Assembly (NCBI RefSeq): GCF_022436705.1
Contig: NZ_JAKUHT010000003.1
Coordinates: forward strand, 372,001 to 436,000
Direction: 5' to 3'
Source: Nocardioides sp. CFH 31398
GTDB lineage: Bacteria > Actinomycetota > Actinomycetes > Propionibacteriales > Nocardioidaceae
DNA length: 64,000 bases
Of the stretch, positions 1 to 9,294 are shown in pieces. The notes under the pieces are model-generated. The model saw nothing but the letters and a program-made list of their open reading frames with translations. It made no database searches and had not been told where the DNA came from. The translations under genes were made by a program, and so were the position numbers. The stretch's first letter is position 1, and each line of letters opens with the position of its first letter.

Positions 1-11
1 AGCGATGTTCC

Positions 12-716
12 TCAGTCCGCGGGGACGACGAGCGTGGCCAGCGGCGTCTCCCCGACCTCCTCGCCGGGACCGCAGGGGTGCAGCGCGACGGTGCGGCGTC
101 CGCCCGTGGCCCCGGAGACGAGCAGCTCGGCCCGGCTGCCGTCGGCGAGGACCCGGACGACCTCCTGGCCCTCGGCGGCGGGCGCGCACCGGGCGCGGGC
201 GGCGGACAGGACGCCGGCGGTCCGCAGGGCCCGGGTGACGTCGGCGGCGAGCGTGGGCCCGGTGCGGACCCGGGGGAGGGGGGCCCGCGCGCCCATGACG
301 CTCGGTCCGCGCTCCTCCTGCCCCTCGGCGTCCGGCGCGCCGGGACCGCTGGACCCGCCGTCGGAGCCGGCCGACCCGTCGGCGCTCCCGGCGCCGTCGG
401 CGACCTCGGCGCCGTCGGGTCCGCCGACCGGCAGCCCGTCCGTCCCGATCCCCACGGCGCCGACGCCGACCCCGGCGACGACGACCACCGCGGCGGCCAG
501 CAGGCCGGTGCGGCGCCGCCGCCGGCGGCGCGCGTCCAGGTCGACGACACGGTCCACGTCGGGGGTCCCCGAGCCCCCCGGCGGGGACTCCGCCGCGAGC
601 GCGGCGTCGATCCGGGCGACCACGTCGGCGGGGACGGGCTCGTCGTGGCGCGCGGCGGCGAGCAGACGACGCACCTCGTCCTCGGCGCGCTGCCCGACCT
701 CGGGCTCGTCGGTCAC
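12..716 (-). CDS. Putative membrane anti-sigma factor partner of SigM
   Basis: Predicted 234-residue protein with an acidic N-terminal cytoplasmic part (about residues 1-65), an Arg-rich stop and one membrane segment (about 70-95), then a Ser/Gly/Asp-rich linker and a C-terminal extracytoplasmic domain with two Cys residues. Its GTG start overlaps the sigM stop in a GTGA, so translation is probably coupled. A gene directly after sigM that encodes a single-pass protein is the usual place for the anti-sigma factor (RsmA position in mycobacteria). No HxxxCxxC zinc anti-sigma motif is visible, so the assignment rests on position and topology. It would hold the sigma factor at the membrane until an envelope signal arrives. 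Confidence 0.65.
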   Translation of the reverse strand: MTDEPEVGQRAEDEVRRLLAAARHDEPVPADVVARIDAALAAESPPGGSGTPDVDRVVDLDARRRRRRRTGLLAAAVVVVAGVGVGAVGIGTDGLPVGGPDGAEVADGAGSADGSAGSDGGSSGPGAPDAEGQEERGPSVMGARAPLPRVRTGPTLAADVTRALRTAGVLSAARARCAPAAEGQEVVRVLADGSRAELLVSGATGGRRTVALHPCGPGEEVGETPLATLVVPAD

Positions 717-1378
717 GACGGCGTCCTCCCCTGCTGGTGGTCCTGTCCTTCGACGTCCGCGGCGGCGTCCCGGTTCCCGGCCCCGTCGGCCACCCCGAGG
801 AGCACCGCGAGCCGGGCGCGGCCGCGGGAGCAGCGTGACTTCACGGTGCCGGGGGCGCAGTCGAGGACCTGCGCGGCCTCGGCGACCGAGTACCCCTCCA
901 TGTCGACCAGCACCAGGCTGGCCCGCTGCTCGGGGGGCAGGGTGGCGAGGGCCGCGAGGACGACGTCCCGCTGCTCCGACGCGAGGGCCGCGCCCTCGGG
1001 GTCGACGGGGGCCGGACGACCGCCCGGGCCGTCGAGGGGCACGAGCCGGTCGGCGCCCTCACCGGTGGGCAGGGGGTCCGCGGCGCGGACCCGGCGCGCC
1101 CGCAGCCGGTCGAGGCAGGCGTTCACCACGACGCGGTGCAGCCAGGTGGTGACGGCGGCGTCGCCGCGGTAGGACCCGGCCCGCCGGTAGGCCGCGACCA
1201 GGCCGTCCTGCAGCCCGTCCGCCGCCTCTTCGGGCTCGCCGGTCGTCCGGAGCGCGACCGCCCAGAGCCGGTCGCGGTGCCGGGCGACGAGGACGCCGAA
1301 CGCGTCAGGGTCGCCGGCGACGTGGGCGGCGAGCAGCGCCCGGTCGTCGGGCCCGTCGTGACCGCCGGGGTCGGTCAT
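713..1378 (-). CDS. sigM: ECF RNA polymerase sigma factor, SigM type
   Basis: A 221-residue ECF sigma factor. Region 2 is near residues 20-90 (RHRDRLWAVALR, then GDAAVTTWLHRVVVNACLD). Region 4 is near 140-200, with LPPEQRASLVLVDMEGYS followed by the helix-turn-helix AQVLDCAPGTVKSR. The ATG start overlaps the upstream pseudokinase stop (ATGA); the open frame continues further upstream, but only as a shadow of that gene. The order murJ, pseudokinase, sigM, anti-sigma is the conserved actinobacterial arrangement, and in related bacteria the next genes are thioredoxin reductase and parAB, just outside the left edge. It directs RNA polymerase to envelope-stress promoters. Confidence 0.92.
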   Translation of the reverse strand: MTDPGGHDGPDDRALLAAHVAGDPDAFGVLVARHRDRLWAVALRTTGEPEEAADGLQDGLVAAYRRAGSYRGDAAVTTWLHRVVVNACLDRLRARRVRAADPLPTGEGADRLVPLDGPGGRPAPVDPEGAALASEQRDVVLAALATLPPEQRASLVLVDMEGYSVAEAAQVLDCAPGTVKSRCSRGRARLAVLLGVADGAGNRDAAADVEGQDHQQGRTPS

Positions 1379-3528
1379 CCCAGGACCGTGATCTCGGCGA
1401 TCTCGGCGCGGAAGCCGTCGTCCACCTGCGGCAGGGAGTCGACCCACACCACGACGTAGCGGCCGGTGTCGGGCTCGTCGAGCGTCAGGTCGACGGTGCC
1501 GTCGCCGGAACCCTCCGCCAGCCGGGGCAGGTCGGCCACGCCGGTCGGCTCGGTGTCCGCGACGTACACCGCCAGCCCGGTCTCGCCCCGGACGTCCACG
1601 CTGACGCCGGAGACGTCGCGGAACTCGCCGAGGTCGACCAGCAGGCCCACGCCCGTCTTGAGGCCGGCCGGGCCGAACTGGTCGAAGTACGTCGAGGTGC
1701 TCCACACCGTCTCGGGGTCGCCGTCGACCGCGAGGGGGGCCTCCTCGGGGCTCTCCTCCGGCGGGTCGCCCTGCGGGTCGAAGTCTCGGACGCCCTCGAT
1801 CCGCAGCGGCTCCGCGGACGGCGCCGCCCGGCGCGGTGAAGGCTCGGAGCTGGGCTCGTCACCGCCGAAGGGGCTGCCGTCCCCGCCGACGTTGAAGGCG
1901 TAGACCCCGCCCACGCCGACGAGCACCGCGAGGATCAGGGCGACGCCGAGGACCAGCCAGCGGCGGCCGGGGACCTCGTCGTCCTCGTCGGGGACCTCGT
2001 CGTCGAGCGGCGGGGGGGCCGCGGCGCCGGGGGAGCCGGTGTCCCAGGGCCAGAAGCCGCCGTCCCCGCCGTGGCGGGACGCCTCCTCGCGGCGTCCGCG
2101 GTGGGTCCGCGAGTCGTCCGGCGGCCCGGGGGCGAACAGCGGGCGCTCGGGCGGGTCCTCGAAGGGCGGCGGGGGAGCCGGGGTCTCGGTGTGGTGGCGC
2201 AGCCACTCGACCTCGTCGGCCTCGTCGTCGAAGATCGGCATCCCGGCCTCGGTCGGCGGGCCCGGCTCGGCCGAGACGTCGCGCTCCCGCGTGCCGGACC
2301 CCAGGGGCTCCGACGGTCCGACGGGCTCCCTGGGTCCGACGGGCTCCGCCGGACCGAGGGGCCGGCCGTGCTCGGTGGGCGCGTCCGTCTCCCCGCGGCG
2401 CGCGGCGACGACCGTGTCGGCGCTGTCGACCGGGAGACCCGCGGCGGGGGCGGCCGGTGAGGCGACACCGCGGACGGCCGTCTCCGCGGCGGGCACCGGC
2501 TCCGTCGCGGGGACGGCGAGCGGGGCGGTGGCCGGGGTGTCGACCCGCAGCGCGGGCTGCTCGGGATCGTTCTCGCGAGCGGCCTCCCGGGCGCGGGCGG
2601 CCCAGGCGGGCGCGCCGCGGCCGTCGGGCTGGGCGTCGAGGGCGCTGCGGTGCCGGGCCGCCTCCGCGGCCGCCATGCCGCTGTCGTCGCCGACGATCTC
2701 GCTCAGCACCGCCGAGAGCCGCGTGGCGTCGTACCCGCCGTCGACGTGGGTGCCGGGCGGGTTGAGGATCTCGTCGCACACGGTGTCGAGCGCCCGGGTG
2801 ATGCCGGCGCGCACCTGGCGCGGGCGGAGCACGGTGTCGCCGTCGCGCGGGGCCTCGGGCACGTGGGACGGCGGCGGGCCCGGCCAGCGGCCGGTCAGCG
2901 CGGCGTACAGCAGGCCGGCGAGGGCGCGGACGTCGCCCTCGGGGCTCGCCTCCTCCCCGCGCAGGGCGCCGTCGACGGCGAAGCCGATGAGTCGCACGGC
3001 CCCGCTGCGGTCGACGAGCAGGTTCTCGGGCACGAGGTGGCCGTGGGGGACGCCGGCGGCGTGGCCGACGACGAGCGCGTCGGCGGCCTCCCGGACCAGC
3101 CAGGCCGCGCGGCGCGGCGTCAGGGGGCCCTCGGCGCCGAGGACGATGTCCAGGGACCGGCCGTGGCCCCACTCGTTGACGACGTAGCAGAGGCCGTCGC
3201 GCCGCTCGGCGTCGAGGACGCGCAGCAGGTGGCGGTCGGCGACCGTGGCCGAGCGCCGGGCCGCGTCGAGGAGTGCGCCGGCGCGGGGGTCGTCGTCCGC
3301 GACGACGTGCATGGCGACGTGGCGGGCGAGGACACGGTCGTGGGCGCGCCAGAAGCGGCCGCCGCCGCTCTCGGTGAGCAGGTCGACGAGCAGGTAGCGG
3401 TCGGCGAGGACGTCACCGGGCCGGACCCCCTGGTGCACCTCGATGCCCTCCTGCTCGTCGCTCGGCCCCGCCGTGGACCCGGCGGAGCGCTCCTCGGCCG
3501 GCGACCCGGTTCCCCGGCCTGCTGACAT
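1375..3528 (-). CDS. Membrane pseudokinase with extracellular discoidin-like domain, MurJ partner
   Basis: A 717-residue protein with a protein-kinase fold at about residues 40-290, a long Pro/Glu-rich linker, one membrane segment (WLVLGVALILAVLVGVGGVY) and a C-terminal F5/8-type-C-like domain outside the cell. The catalytic residues are gone: the VAIK lysine is His74 (VAMH), HRDLKPEN reads HGHLVPEN, and DFG reads GFA, so it cannot be an ordinary active kinase. In Mycobacterium tuberculosis the equivalent domains are fused to the C-terminus of MviN/MurJ; here they form a separate gene 65 bp after murJ. By analogy it probably regulates lipid II flipping, possibly through an FHA-domain partner. 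The first in-frame ATG near the kinase start was chosen. Confidence 0.85.
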   Translation of the reverse strand: MSAGRGTGSPAEERSAGSTAGPSDEQEGIEVHQGVRPGDVLADRYLLVDLLTESGGGRFWRAHDRVLARHVAMHVVADDDPRAGALLDAARRSATVADRHLLRVLDAERRDGLCYVVNEWGHGRSLDIVLGAEGPLTPRRAAWLVREAADALVVGHAAGVPHGHLVPENLLVDRSGAVRLIGFAVDGALRGEEASPEGDVRALAGLLYAALTGRWPGPPPSHVPEAPRDGDTVLRPRQVRAGITRALDTVCDEILNPPGTHVDGGYDATRLSAVLSEIVGDDSGMAAAEAARHRSALDAQPDGRGAPAWAARAREAARENDPEQPALRVDTPATAPLAVPATEPVPAAETAVRGVASPAAPAAGLPVDSADTVVAARRGETDAPTEHGRPLGPAEPVGPREPVGPSEPLGSGTRERDVSAEPGPPTEAGMPIFDDEADEVEWLRHHTETPAPPPPFEDPPERPLFAPGPPDDSRTHRGRREEASRHGGDGGFWPWDTGSPGAAAPPPLDDEVPDEDDEVPGRRWLVLGVALILAVLVGVGGVYAFNVGGDGSPFGGDEPSSEPSPRRAAPSAEPLRIEGVRDFDPQGDPPEESPEEAPLAVDGDPETVWSTSTYFDQFGPAGLKTGVGLLVDLGEFRDVSGVSVDVRGETGLAVYVADTEPTGVADLPRLAEGSGDGTVDLTLDEPDTGRYVVVWVDSLPQVDDGFRAEIAEITVLG

Positions 3529-3593
3529 CGTAAGGGTGCGGATGGTGGCTCCGGGGCCGTCCGCGGCGGCCCGGCGCCCGGGCCGGCGTCCCC

Positions 3594-5351
3594 TCAGCGG
3601 CGGCGTCGCAGCCGTCGGGTCAGCAGGCCCGCGACGTCGGCGAGCTCGGAGACCCGCAGCAGGCGGCCGAGCACCAGCAGCAGGCCCAGGTCGAGCACCG
3701 TCAGCCCGGCGGCCCGCACCGCGGCCAGCAGCTGCCCCGGGTCGCCGGAGGCCTCCCGCAGCAGGAGCGCCACCCCGAGCGTCACCCCGGTCGAGACCAC
3801 GACGGCGACGCCGAGCCGGGCCAGGAACCCGAGCAGCCGGCGCGTCTCCAGGCCGCCCAGGGTGCGGCGCAGCACGGTGTACGACACCACCGACCCGACG
3901 GCGTACGACGCGCCGTAGGCCACCACGAGGGCCGGCGAGGTGTACTCCGGCGACACGAGCGCGACCCCGGTGACGGCGACGGCGATGTTGGTCGCCGCCA
4001 CGGTGCACTGGACGAAGAAGACGGTCCGGGTCCGCTCGAGGGCGTAGAACCCGCGCAGGACGAGGTAGTGGACGGTGAACAGCACCACGGCGGGGCCGAA
4101 CAGCGCGAGGGTCGGCACGAACAGCTCGTAGCTCTCGCTGACGGCCCCGAACGCGGCGGCGCGGGCGGCGTCCGGGGCGAGCACGGGCAGGAGCAGCCCG
4201 ATCGGGACCATCAGCGACAGCGCACGGCGGATCACGCCCGCGAGCGTCGAGGCCACGGTGCGCAGGTCGCCGTCCGCGGCGGACGCCGACAGCGTCGGGA
4301 GGACGGCCGTCGCCAGCGAGACCGTGATGACGGAGTGGGGGACCATCGCGACGAGGAACATCGTGGAGTAGACGACGTACCCGGTGCCGGAACCCTCCGC
4401 CCCCGCGCCGGTCTCGACCGAGGCCGCGGAGCCGCTGGACGCCAGCCGGACGACCATCGTCGCGGTGAGCTGGTTGACGACGACGAAGAGCACGGTCCAG
4501 CTGCCGAGGCGCAGGGTGTGGCCGAGCCCGGAGTCGCGGAAGTCGAACCGGGGGCGGAACCGGAACCCCGCCGCGCGCAGGTAGGGCAGCAGGATCAGCA
4601 GCTGCGCCACGATCCCGAACGTCGACCCGACGCCCAGCAGCACCTCCTGGTCGGAGGTGTAGGCGCCGTTGACGGCGTCCCCGCTCGCCGGGCCGTGGAG
4701 GACCAGGTAGGCGAGCAGCACGCCGATCGCGATGGCGTTGTTGGCGATGGGCGCCCACATCATCGGGCCGAAGCGGCCGCGGGAGTTCAGGATCTGCCCG
4801 ACCAGCACGAACATCCCGTAGAAGAACACCTGGGGCAGGCAGTAGCGGGCGAAGTCGATGACCGACGCCCGCTGGGCCGCCAGCTCGGGCGAGGACCACG
4901 ACGGGTCGAGGTAGACGGCCATCACCCAGGGCGCGCCGAGGACGAGCAGGACCGTGACCACGCCGAGGAACAGCGCGGCCAGGGTCACGATGCGGTTCGT
5001 GTACGCCTCGCCGCCGTCGTCGTGGGACTTCATCGCCCGCACCAGCTGCGGCACGAGGACGGCGTTGAACACCCCGCCCGCGAGCAGGATGTAGACCATG
5101 TTCGGGATCGTGTTGCCGATCGCGAACTGCTCGGCGAGCAGCTGGTTGCCCAGGGCGGCGGCGAGCAGGAGCGCCCGGATCAGCCCCGACAACCGGGAGA
5201 AGACGGTGCCCGCGGCCATGATCGCGCTGGACGCGAGCAGCGACCGGCCGGACGAGCGGGGCTCGGTGGCCGGGGTGGGGACCTCGGTCTCCTCGGCGGG
5301 CTCCGGGGCCGGCTCCGGGACGGGACGGCCGGCGCGGTGCTTGCCGCTCAC
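3594..5351 (-). CDS. murJ: Lipid II flippase MurJ (MviN)
   Basis: A 585-residue polytopic membrane protein of the MOP superfamily that moves lipid II across the membrane for peptidoglycan synthesis. After a Pro/Glu-rich cytoplasmic tail (about 40 residues) come repeated hydrophobic segments starting at SSAIMAAGTVFSRLSGLIRA, the family's typical opening, with ILNSRGRFGPMMWAPIANN in the middle. The GTG start overlaps the stop of the upstream DUF6049 gene (GTGA). It belongs to the operon DUF6049, murJ, pseudokinase, sigM, anti-sigma. Unlike the mycobacterial protein it ends after the membrane domain and has no fused kinase-like part. Confidence 0.95.
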   Translation of the reverse strand: MSGKHRAGRPVPEPAPEPAEETEVPTPATEPRSSGRSLLASSAIMAAGTVFSRLSGLIRALLLAAALGNQLLAEQFAIGNTIPNMVYILLAGGVFNAVLVPQLVRAMKSHDDGGEAYTNRIVTLAALFLGVVTVLLVLGAPWVMAVYLDPSWSSPELAAQRASVIDFARYCLPQVFFYGMFVLVGQILNSRGRFGPMMWAPIANNAIAIGVLLAYLVLHGPASGDAVNGAYTSDQEVLLGVGSTFGIVAQLLILLPYLRAAGFRFRPRFDFRDSGLGHTLRLGSWTVLFVVVNQLTATMVVRLASSGSAASVETGAGAEGSGTGYVVYSTMFLVAMVPHSVITVSLATAVLPTLSASAADGDLRTVASTLAGVIRRALSLMVPIGLLLPVLAPDAARAAAFGAVSESYELFVPTLALFGPAVVLFTVHYLVLRGFYALERTRTVFFVQCTVAATNIAVAVTGVALVSPEYTSPALVVAYGASYAVGSVVSYTVLRRTLGGLETRRLLGFLARLGVAVVVSTGVTLGVALLLREASGDPGQLLAAVRAAGLTVLDLGLLLVLGRLLRVSELADVAGLLTRRLRRRR

Positions 5352-7645
5352 GCGGTCCTCGTGCCGCGCGAGGCGCGGACCCGGCGGACGAGGCGCAGGA
5401 CGATCGCGCCGAGCAGCAGGGCGGCGCCGGCGCCCATGATCAACCAGATGACGTTGCCGATCTGCACCGACCGCAGGGGCAGCTGGTCGGAGGCGCCGAG
5501 GGCGCGGCCACGGCTGTCGACGACCTCGACGTCGACGTCGGTGACGCCGAGCCGGGTGGTGGCGGCGGTCAGCCGGACCGACGTCCCGGCCTCGGCGGGC
5601 ACCTCGACGGCGTCGGGGCCGGTGATCTCGAGGTCGCCGTCGGTCACGGCGCGCAGGCGGACCTCGACGGGTTCGGGGAGCCCGTTGGTGATCTGCAGCG
5701 AGAAGTCGCCGGTGTCGCCGGACAGGGTCACCGACGGCGGCGTCTCGACGTCGACCTCGCCCAGGAGGTCGCGGACCTCCGTGGCGGCGGCGGCGGTCAC
5801 GTCCTCGGCCGCCTGGGGGTCGTCGCGGTTGTCGTAGGACAGCGACAGCAGGGCCTCGTCGAGGGCGTGCCGTGCGACGGTCTCGTTGAGGGGGAGCACG
5901 TCCTGCAGGACCGTGGCGGAGTCCACGAGGCCGCGGGCCTCGGCGAAGGCGGACGGCGGCAGCTCCGTCGCCGCCAGCTCCTCGGGGTAGTCCAGCTGGT
6001 CGGCCGTGACCGCCAGCGGGGGCTGCGCGGTCGACGACTCGGTGGCGTCGGAGAGGTCGGTGAGCCTCATCCAGTCGACGGCCTCGATCTCGGCGAAGAA
6101 GTCGGTGCCCGCCGCGGGCGACCAGTCGTCCGGCAGGGTGACGACGCTCTGGGGGTCGCCGTCGCCCTCGACGAGCTGGTCGCCGCCGCCGGACGGCTCC
6201 GAGGACGCGACGAGCCGCAGGGCCGCCTCGCTGAGCAGGCGCTGGCGCAGGGCGAGCGGCGACAGCGGGTCGTCCGGGCCGGGCCCGCCCTCGGCGGCCC
6301 CGCTGTCCGTGACCACGACCGGGCGCCCGTCGACCCGCGCGCGGGAGGTTCCGTCCCCGTCGCCGCCGAGGTCGCCGAGGGCCGCGTCGCTGAGCAGGAT
6401 CGTGTCCGAGCGGGGCGCCTTCGCGATCGTCGGTGCGTCGAGGTAGCCGGTCGGCGAGGTGATGGCGCGCTGGGCGCCGCGCAGGCCGTACTCGGAGGCG
6501 ACCGCGCGGGCCCGCACCCGGGCCCGCTGCAGCATCCGGGACCGCCCGCGCAGGGCGGCGTCGGCGTCCACGTCGCCGTACGGCAGGGTCAGGACGGACC
6601 CGGCGCCGAGCACCGAGCGGAGCTGCTCGAGCCACTCGCCGCCGAACTGGTCGACCGCGGCCTGCGTCGGGTCGGGCTCGTCGTCCGGGGTGGACCCGCC
6701 GCCCGGGGTGCTGCCCTCCCCGTCCGGGGAGGGGTCCTCCTCCTCACCGCCCTGGCCCTCGCCGTCCTGGCCGTCCTGGCCGTTCCCGTCCCCGCCGTCG
6801 GCCTCGCCGTCGCCGTCGCCGTCGACCCCGGGGGTCGGCGCGATGGTGCGGCCCCGGTTGCCCGCGATGACCTCCGCGACCGTGTCGGGGACGGCGGTGT
6901 CGAGCAGCCAGGTGAGCGGGGCGTCGTCCGCCTCGGCCCCGAAGTCGAGGATGCGGTCGAGGCGTCCGCCGGGGGAGAGGTCGGTGGCCCAGGCGTCGAG
7001 GTCGGTGACGCGGCCGTCGGCGTCGAGGTTGACCTCGTGGCGCAGCGGCAGCACGAGGGCGGTGTCGACCTCCGCGTCGCGGCCGCTCTCCTCGACGAGC
7101 GGGAGGAAGGTGCGGGCGCGGCCGTCGGCGGTCCCGTCGCGTCCCGCCTCGGACGCGCCCAGCGCCTGGACGCCGAGCCAGTACACGCCCTCGGCGCTGA
7201 CGCCCGCGTCGGCGAGCACGCGGCGCGGGAGGGTGATGGTGAACGACCGGCTGGCGCCGGGGGTCAGGGTGCCGACGTCGGGGAACGTGCCGGGCTCCGT
7301 GATCCGCTCGCCCACCACGAGGTCGTCGGGGCTGTCCGCGGCCTCGGCCAGCGCCGCCGCGTCGGTGATCGGGGACGGCGAGGGCACGCCGTACAGCTGG
7401 ACGTCCTCCCACGTCTCGATGCTGTCGTTGCTCACCGTGCCCGTGATCTCGATCGGACCGCTCTCGGGCACGACCGCGGGGCTGACGCCGGTGATGGTGA
7501 CGTCCAGCGGGTCGTCGGAGGGGGCCGCCGCCGGGGCGGTCGTGGGCGGCGCGACGGCGCCGGCCGGCGGGGTGCCGAGTGCGGGTGCCATGACGGCCGC
7601 TGCTCCGAGGAGCGCGGCGACGACGCGGTGGCGGGCACGGGACAC
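5348..7645 (-). CDS. Secreted, C-terminally anchored DUF6049 family protein
   Basis: A 765-residue protein of the family found upstream of murJ in actinobacteria (Rv3909 position). It has a signal peptide (RHRVVAALLGAAAVMAPALG), Ig-like beta-rich segments, a Gly/Asp/Glu-rich low-complexity insert near the middle (about residues 270-330) and a C-terminal membrane anchor (VIWLIMGAGAALLLGAIVLR) followed by basic residues. Its function is unknown; location and genetic linkage suggest an envelope role tied to MurJ. The GTG start is supported by a TAGGCT hexamer 7 nt upstream, which implies a leaderless transcript that opens the whole operon, and it puts the signal peptide at the very N-terminus. 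Confidence 0.85.
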   Translation of the reverse strand: MSRARHRVVAALLGAAAVMAPALGTPPAGAVAPPTTAPAAAPSDDPLDVTITGVSPAVVPESGPIEITGTVSNDSIETWEDVQLYGVPSPSPITDAAALAEAADSPDDLVVGERITEPGTFPDVGTLTPGASRSFTITLPRRVLADAGVSAEGVYWLGVQALGASEAGRDGTADGRARTFLPLVEESGRDAEVDTALVLPLRHEVNLDADGRVTDLDAWATDLSPGGRLDRILDFGAEADDAPLTWLLDTAVPDTVAEVIAGNRGRTIAPTPGVDGDGDGEADGGDGNGQDGQDGEGQGGEEEDPSPDGEGSTPGGGSTPDDEPDPTQAAVDQFGGEWLEQLRSVLGAGSVLTLPYGDVDADAALRGRSRMLQRARVRARAVASEYGLRGAQRAITSPTGYLDAPTIAKAPRSDTILLSDAALGDLGGDGDGTSRARVDGRPVVVTDSGAAEGGPGPDDPLSPLALRQRLLSEAALRLVASSEPSGGGDQLVEGDGDPQSVVTLPDDWSPAAGTDFFAEIEAVDWMRLTDLSDATESSTAQPPLAVTADQLDYPEELAATELPPSAFAEARGLVDSATVLQDVLPLNETVARHALDEALLSLSYDNRDDPQAAEDVTAAAATEVRDLLGEVDVETPPSVTLSGDTGDFSLQITNGLPEPVEVRLRAVTDGDLEITGPDAVEVPAEAGTSVRLTAATTRLGVTDVDVEVVDSRGRALGASDQLPLRSVQIGNVIWLIMGAGAALLLGAIVLRLVRRVRASRGTRTA

Positions 7646-7652
7646 GGCTCGC

Positions 7653-7658
7653 AGCCTA
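7653..7658 (-). promoter_or_regulatory. -10 hexamer of the DUF6049-murJ-sigM operon
   Basis: TAGGCT on the minus strand, 7 nt before the GTG start of the DUF6049 gene. The spacing fits a transcript that begins at or next to the start codon. Confidence 0.6.
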
Positions 7659-7702
7659 GGGCGAGGGCGGGCACCGCCCGGGTGCCCCCGCCGGGCCACC
7701 AC

Positions 7703-7708
7703 TAGGAT
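7703..7708 (+). promoter_or_regulatory. -10 hexamer of cca
   Basis: TAGGAT, 8 nt before the GTG start of cca, with no Shine-Dalgarno sequence between; a probable leaderless start. It lies back to back with the DUF6049 operon promoter. Confidence 0.6.
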
Positions 7709-7716
7709 CATCCGTC

Positions 7717-9189
7717 GTGCCCGAGCCGTCCGCCACCCCCGCCGGGACCCCGCCCGCCGGCATCGACATGCGCGCGGCGCAGGAGTCGGTGACCGCCGAG
7801 CTGGACCGTCTCGCGTCCGTGCTGGAGCCCCTGGGCCGGGCGTTCACCGACGCCGGGGAGACCCTCGCGCTCGTCGGCGGGCCGGTGCGCGACGCGATGC
7901 TGGGCCGCCGCCACACCGACCTGGACTTCACGACGTCCGCGCGCCCCGACGCCACGGAGCGGATCCTCAAGGCCTGGGGTGACGCGACCTGGGACATGGG
8001 CCGCGCCTTCGGCACCATCGGCGCCCGGAAGGGTGACTGGCAGGTCGAGGTCACGACGTACCGCTCCGACGCCTACGACGCCGACTCGCGCAAGCCGTCG
8101 GTCGACTTCGGCGACACCCTCGCCGGCGACCTCGGCCGTCGCGACTTCACCGTCAACGCGATGGCCGTGACCCTGCCGGACCGCACCTTCGAGGACCCGT
8201 ACGGCGGGGTCGTCGACCTCGCCCACCGGCGCCTGCGGACGCCGTCCTCGCCGGAGCAGTCGTTCTCCGACGACCCGCTGCGCATGCTGCGCGCGGCGCG
8301 GTTCGCGGCGCAGCTCGGCTTCACCGTCGACGACGACGTGGCGGCGGCGATGACGGCGATGGCCGACCGGCTGGACATCGTCTCGGCCGAGCGGGTGCGC
8401 GAGGAGCTCGTGAAGCTCGTCTGCGCGCCGTACCCGCGGCTGGGCCTGACGCTGCTGGTCGACACCGGCCTGGCGGACCGGGTGCTGCCCGAGCTGCCCG
8501 CCCTGCGGCTGGAGCGCGACGAGCACCACGCCCACAAGGACGTCTACGAGCACACCCTCACCGTGCTCGAGCAGACGATGGAGCTGGAGCACCGCCTCGG
8601 CGACGGTCCCGACTTCGTCGCCCGGTTCGCTGCGCTGATGCACGACGTCGGCAAGCCCCGGACGCGGCGCTTCCAGCCCGACGGCGCCGTCACCTTCCAC
8701 CACCACGACGTGGTCGGCGCGAAGCTGACCCGCAAGCGGATGAAGGCGCTGCGCTTCTCCACCGAGACGACCGAGGCGGTCTCGTCCCTCGTCGAGCTGC
8801 ACCTCCGGTTCCACGGCTACGGCACCGGCGAGTGGACCGACTCGGCGGTGCGCCGCTACGTCCGCGACGCCGGTGACCTGCTCGAGCACCTCCACGTCCT
8901 CACCCGCGCCGACTGCACCACCCGCAACCGGCGCAAGGCGGCGCGCCTCGCCGCGACGTACGACGACCTCGAGGCACGCATCGACCGCCTCGCCGAGCAG
9001 GAGGAGCTCGACGCCCTCCGCCCCGCCCTCGACGGCAACCAGATCATGGAGACCCTCGGCATCGGGCCGGGCCGCGACGTCGGCGCGGCGTACCGGTGGC
9101 TCCTCGAGCTCCGCATCGAGGAGGGTCCCCTCGACGAGGCCACCGCCCGCGAGCGCCTGCTCGCCTGGTGGACCGCCCGCTCGTCCTGA
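7717..9189 (+). CDS. cca: CCA tRNA nucleotidyltransferase
   Basis: A 490-residue class II nucleotidyltransferase that adds or repairs the 3' CCA end of tRNAs using CTP and ATP. The catalytic head is at about residues 45-190: GGPVRDAMLGRRHTDLDFTT carries the GG and DxD metal-binding motifs, and GRRDFTVNAMA follows. DDPLRMLRAARFAAQLGF is the nucleotide-selection region. An HD phosphohydrolase domain (MHDVGKPRTR, with HHHDVVGA) sits at about 290-400. Conserved next to the murJ operon, it is transcribed divergently from it. The GTG start is favoured by the leaderless -10 hexamer; a later ATG (MRAAQES) is possible. Confidence 0.93.
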   Translation: MPEPSATPAGTPPAGIDMRAAQESVTAELDRLASVLEPLGRAFTDAGETLALVGGPVRDAMLGRRHTDLDFTTSARPDATERILKAWGDATWDMGRAFGTIGARKGDWQVEVTTYRSDAYDADSRKPSVDFGDTLAGDLGRRDFTVNAMAVTLPDRTFEDPYGGVVDLAHRRLRTPSSPEQSFSDDPLRMLRAARFAAQLGFTVDDDVAAAMTAMADRLDIVSAERVREELVKLVCAPYPRLGLTLLVDTGLADRVLPELPALRLERDEHHAHKDVYEHTLTVLEQTMELEHRLGDGPDFVARFAALMHDVGKPRTRRFQPDGAVTFHHHDVVGAKLTRKRMKALRFSTETTEAVSSLVELHLRFHGYGTGEWTDSAVRRYVRDAGDLLEHLHVLTRADCTTRNRRKAARLAATYDDLEARIDRLAEQEELDALRPALDGNQIMETLGIGPGRDVGAAYRWLLELRIEEGPLDEATARERLLAWWTARSS

Positions 9190-9217
9190 GCGCTCGGGCC
9201 CCGGCGCCGCCCCCGGA

Positions 9218-9286
9218 CATGTAACGCGGAGTTACGGCTTGATCACCAGGCACGGGCGGGGCCGGTCGGCACCACAGCCCCGCGCC
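9218..9286 (+). repeat. Left terminal inverted repeat
   Basis: Starts CATGTAACGCGGAGTTAC and continues to GATCAC at 9246, matching the reverse complement of 10568-10596 perfectly. The next 40 bases match the right end imperfectly and finish with CCCCGCGCC. The tip contains its own small palindrome, GTAAC-GCGGA-GTTAC. Confidence 0.85.
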
Positions 9287-9294
9287 GGATGCGC

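Noticed and set aside
713..1705. Longer 330-residue version of SigM
   Set aside because: The extra N-terminal 109 residues are an out-of-frame reading of the pseudokinase gene; the ATGA junction gives the proper start.
4068..7705. Two long plus-strand open frames opposite murJ and the DUF6049 gene
   Set aside because: Antisense shadows; Glu/Gly/Arg-rich translations with no motifs, while the minus-strand frames have clear family features.
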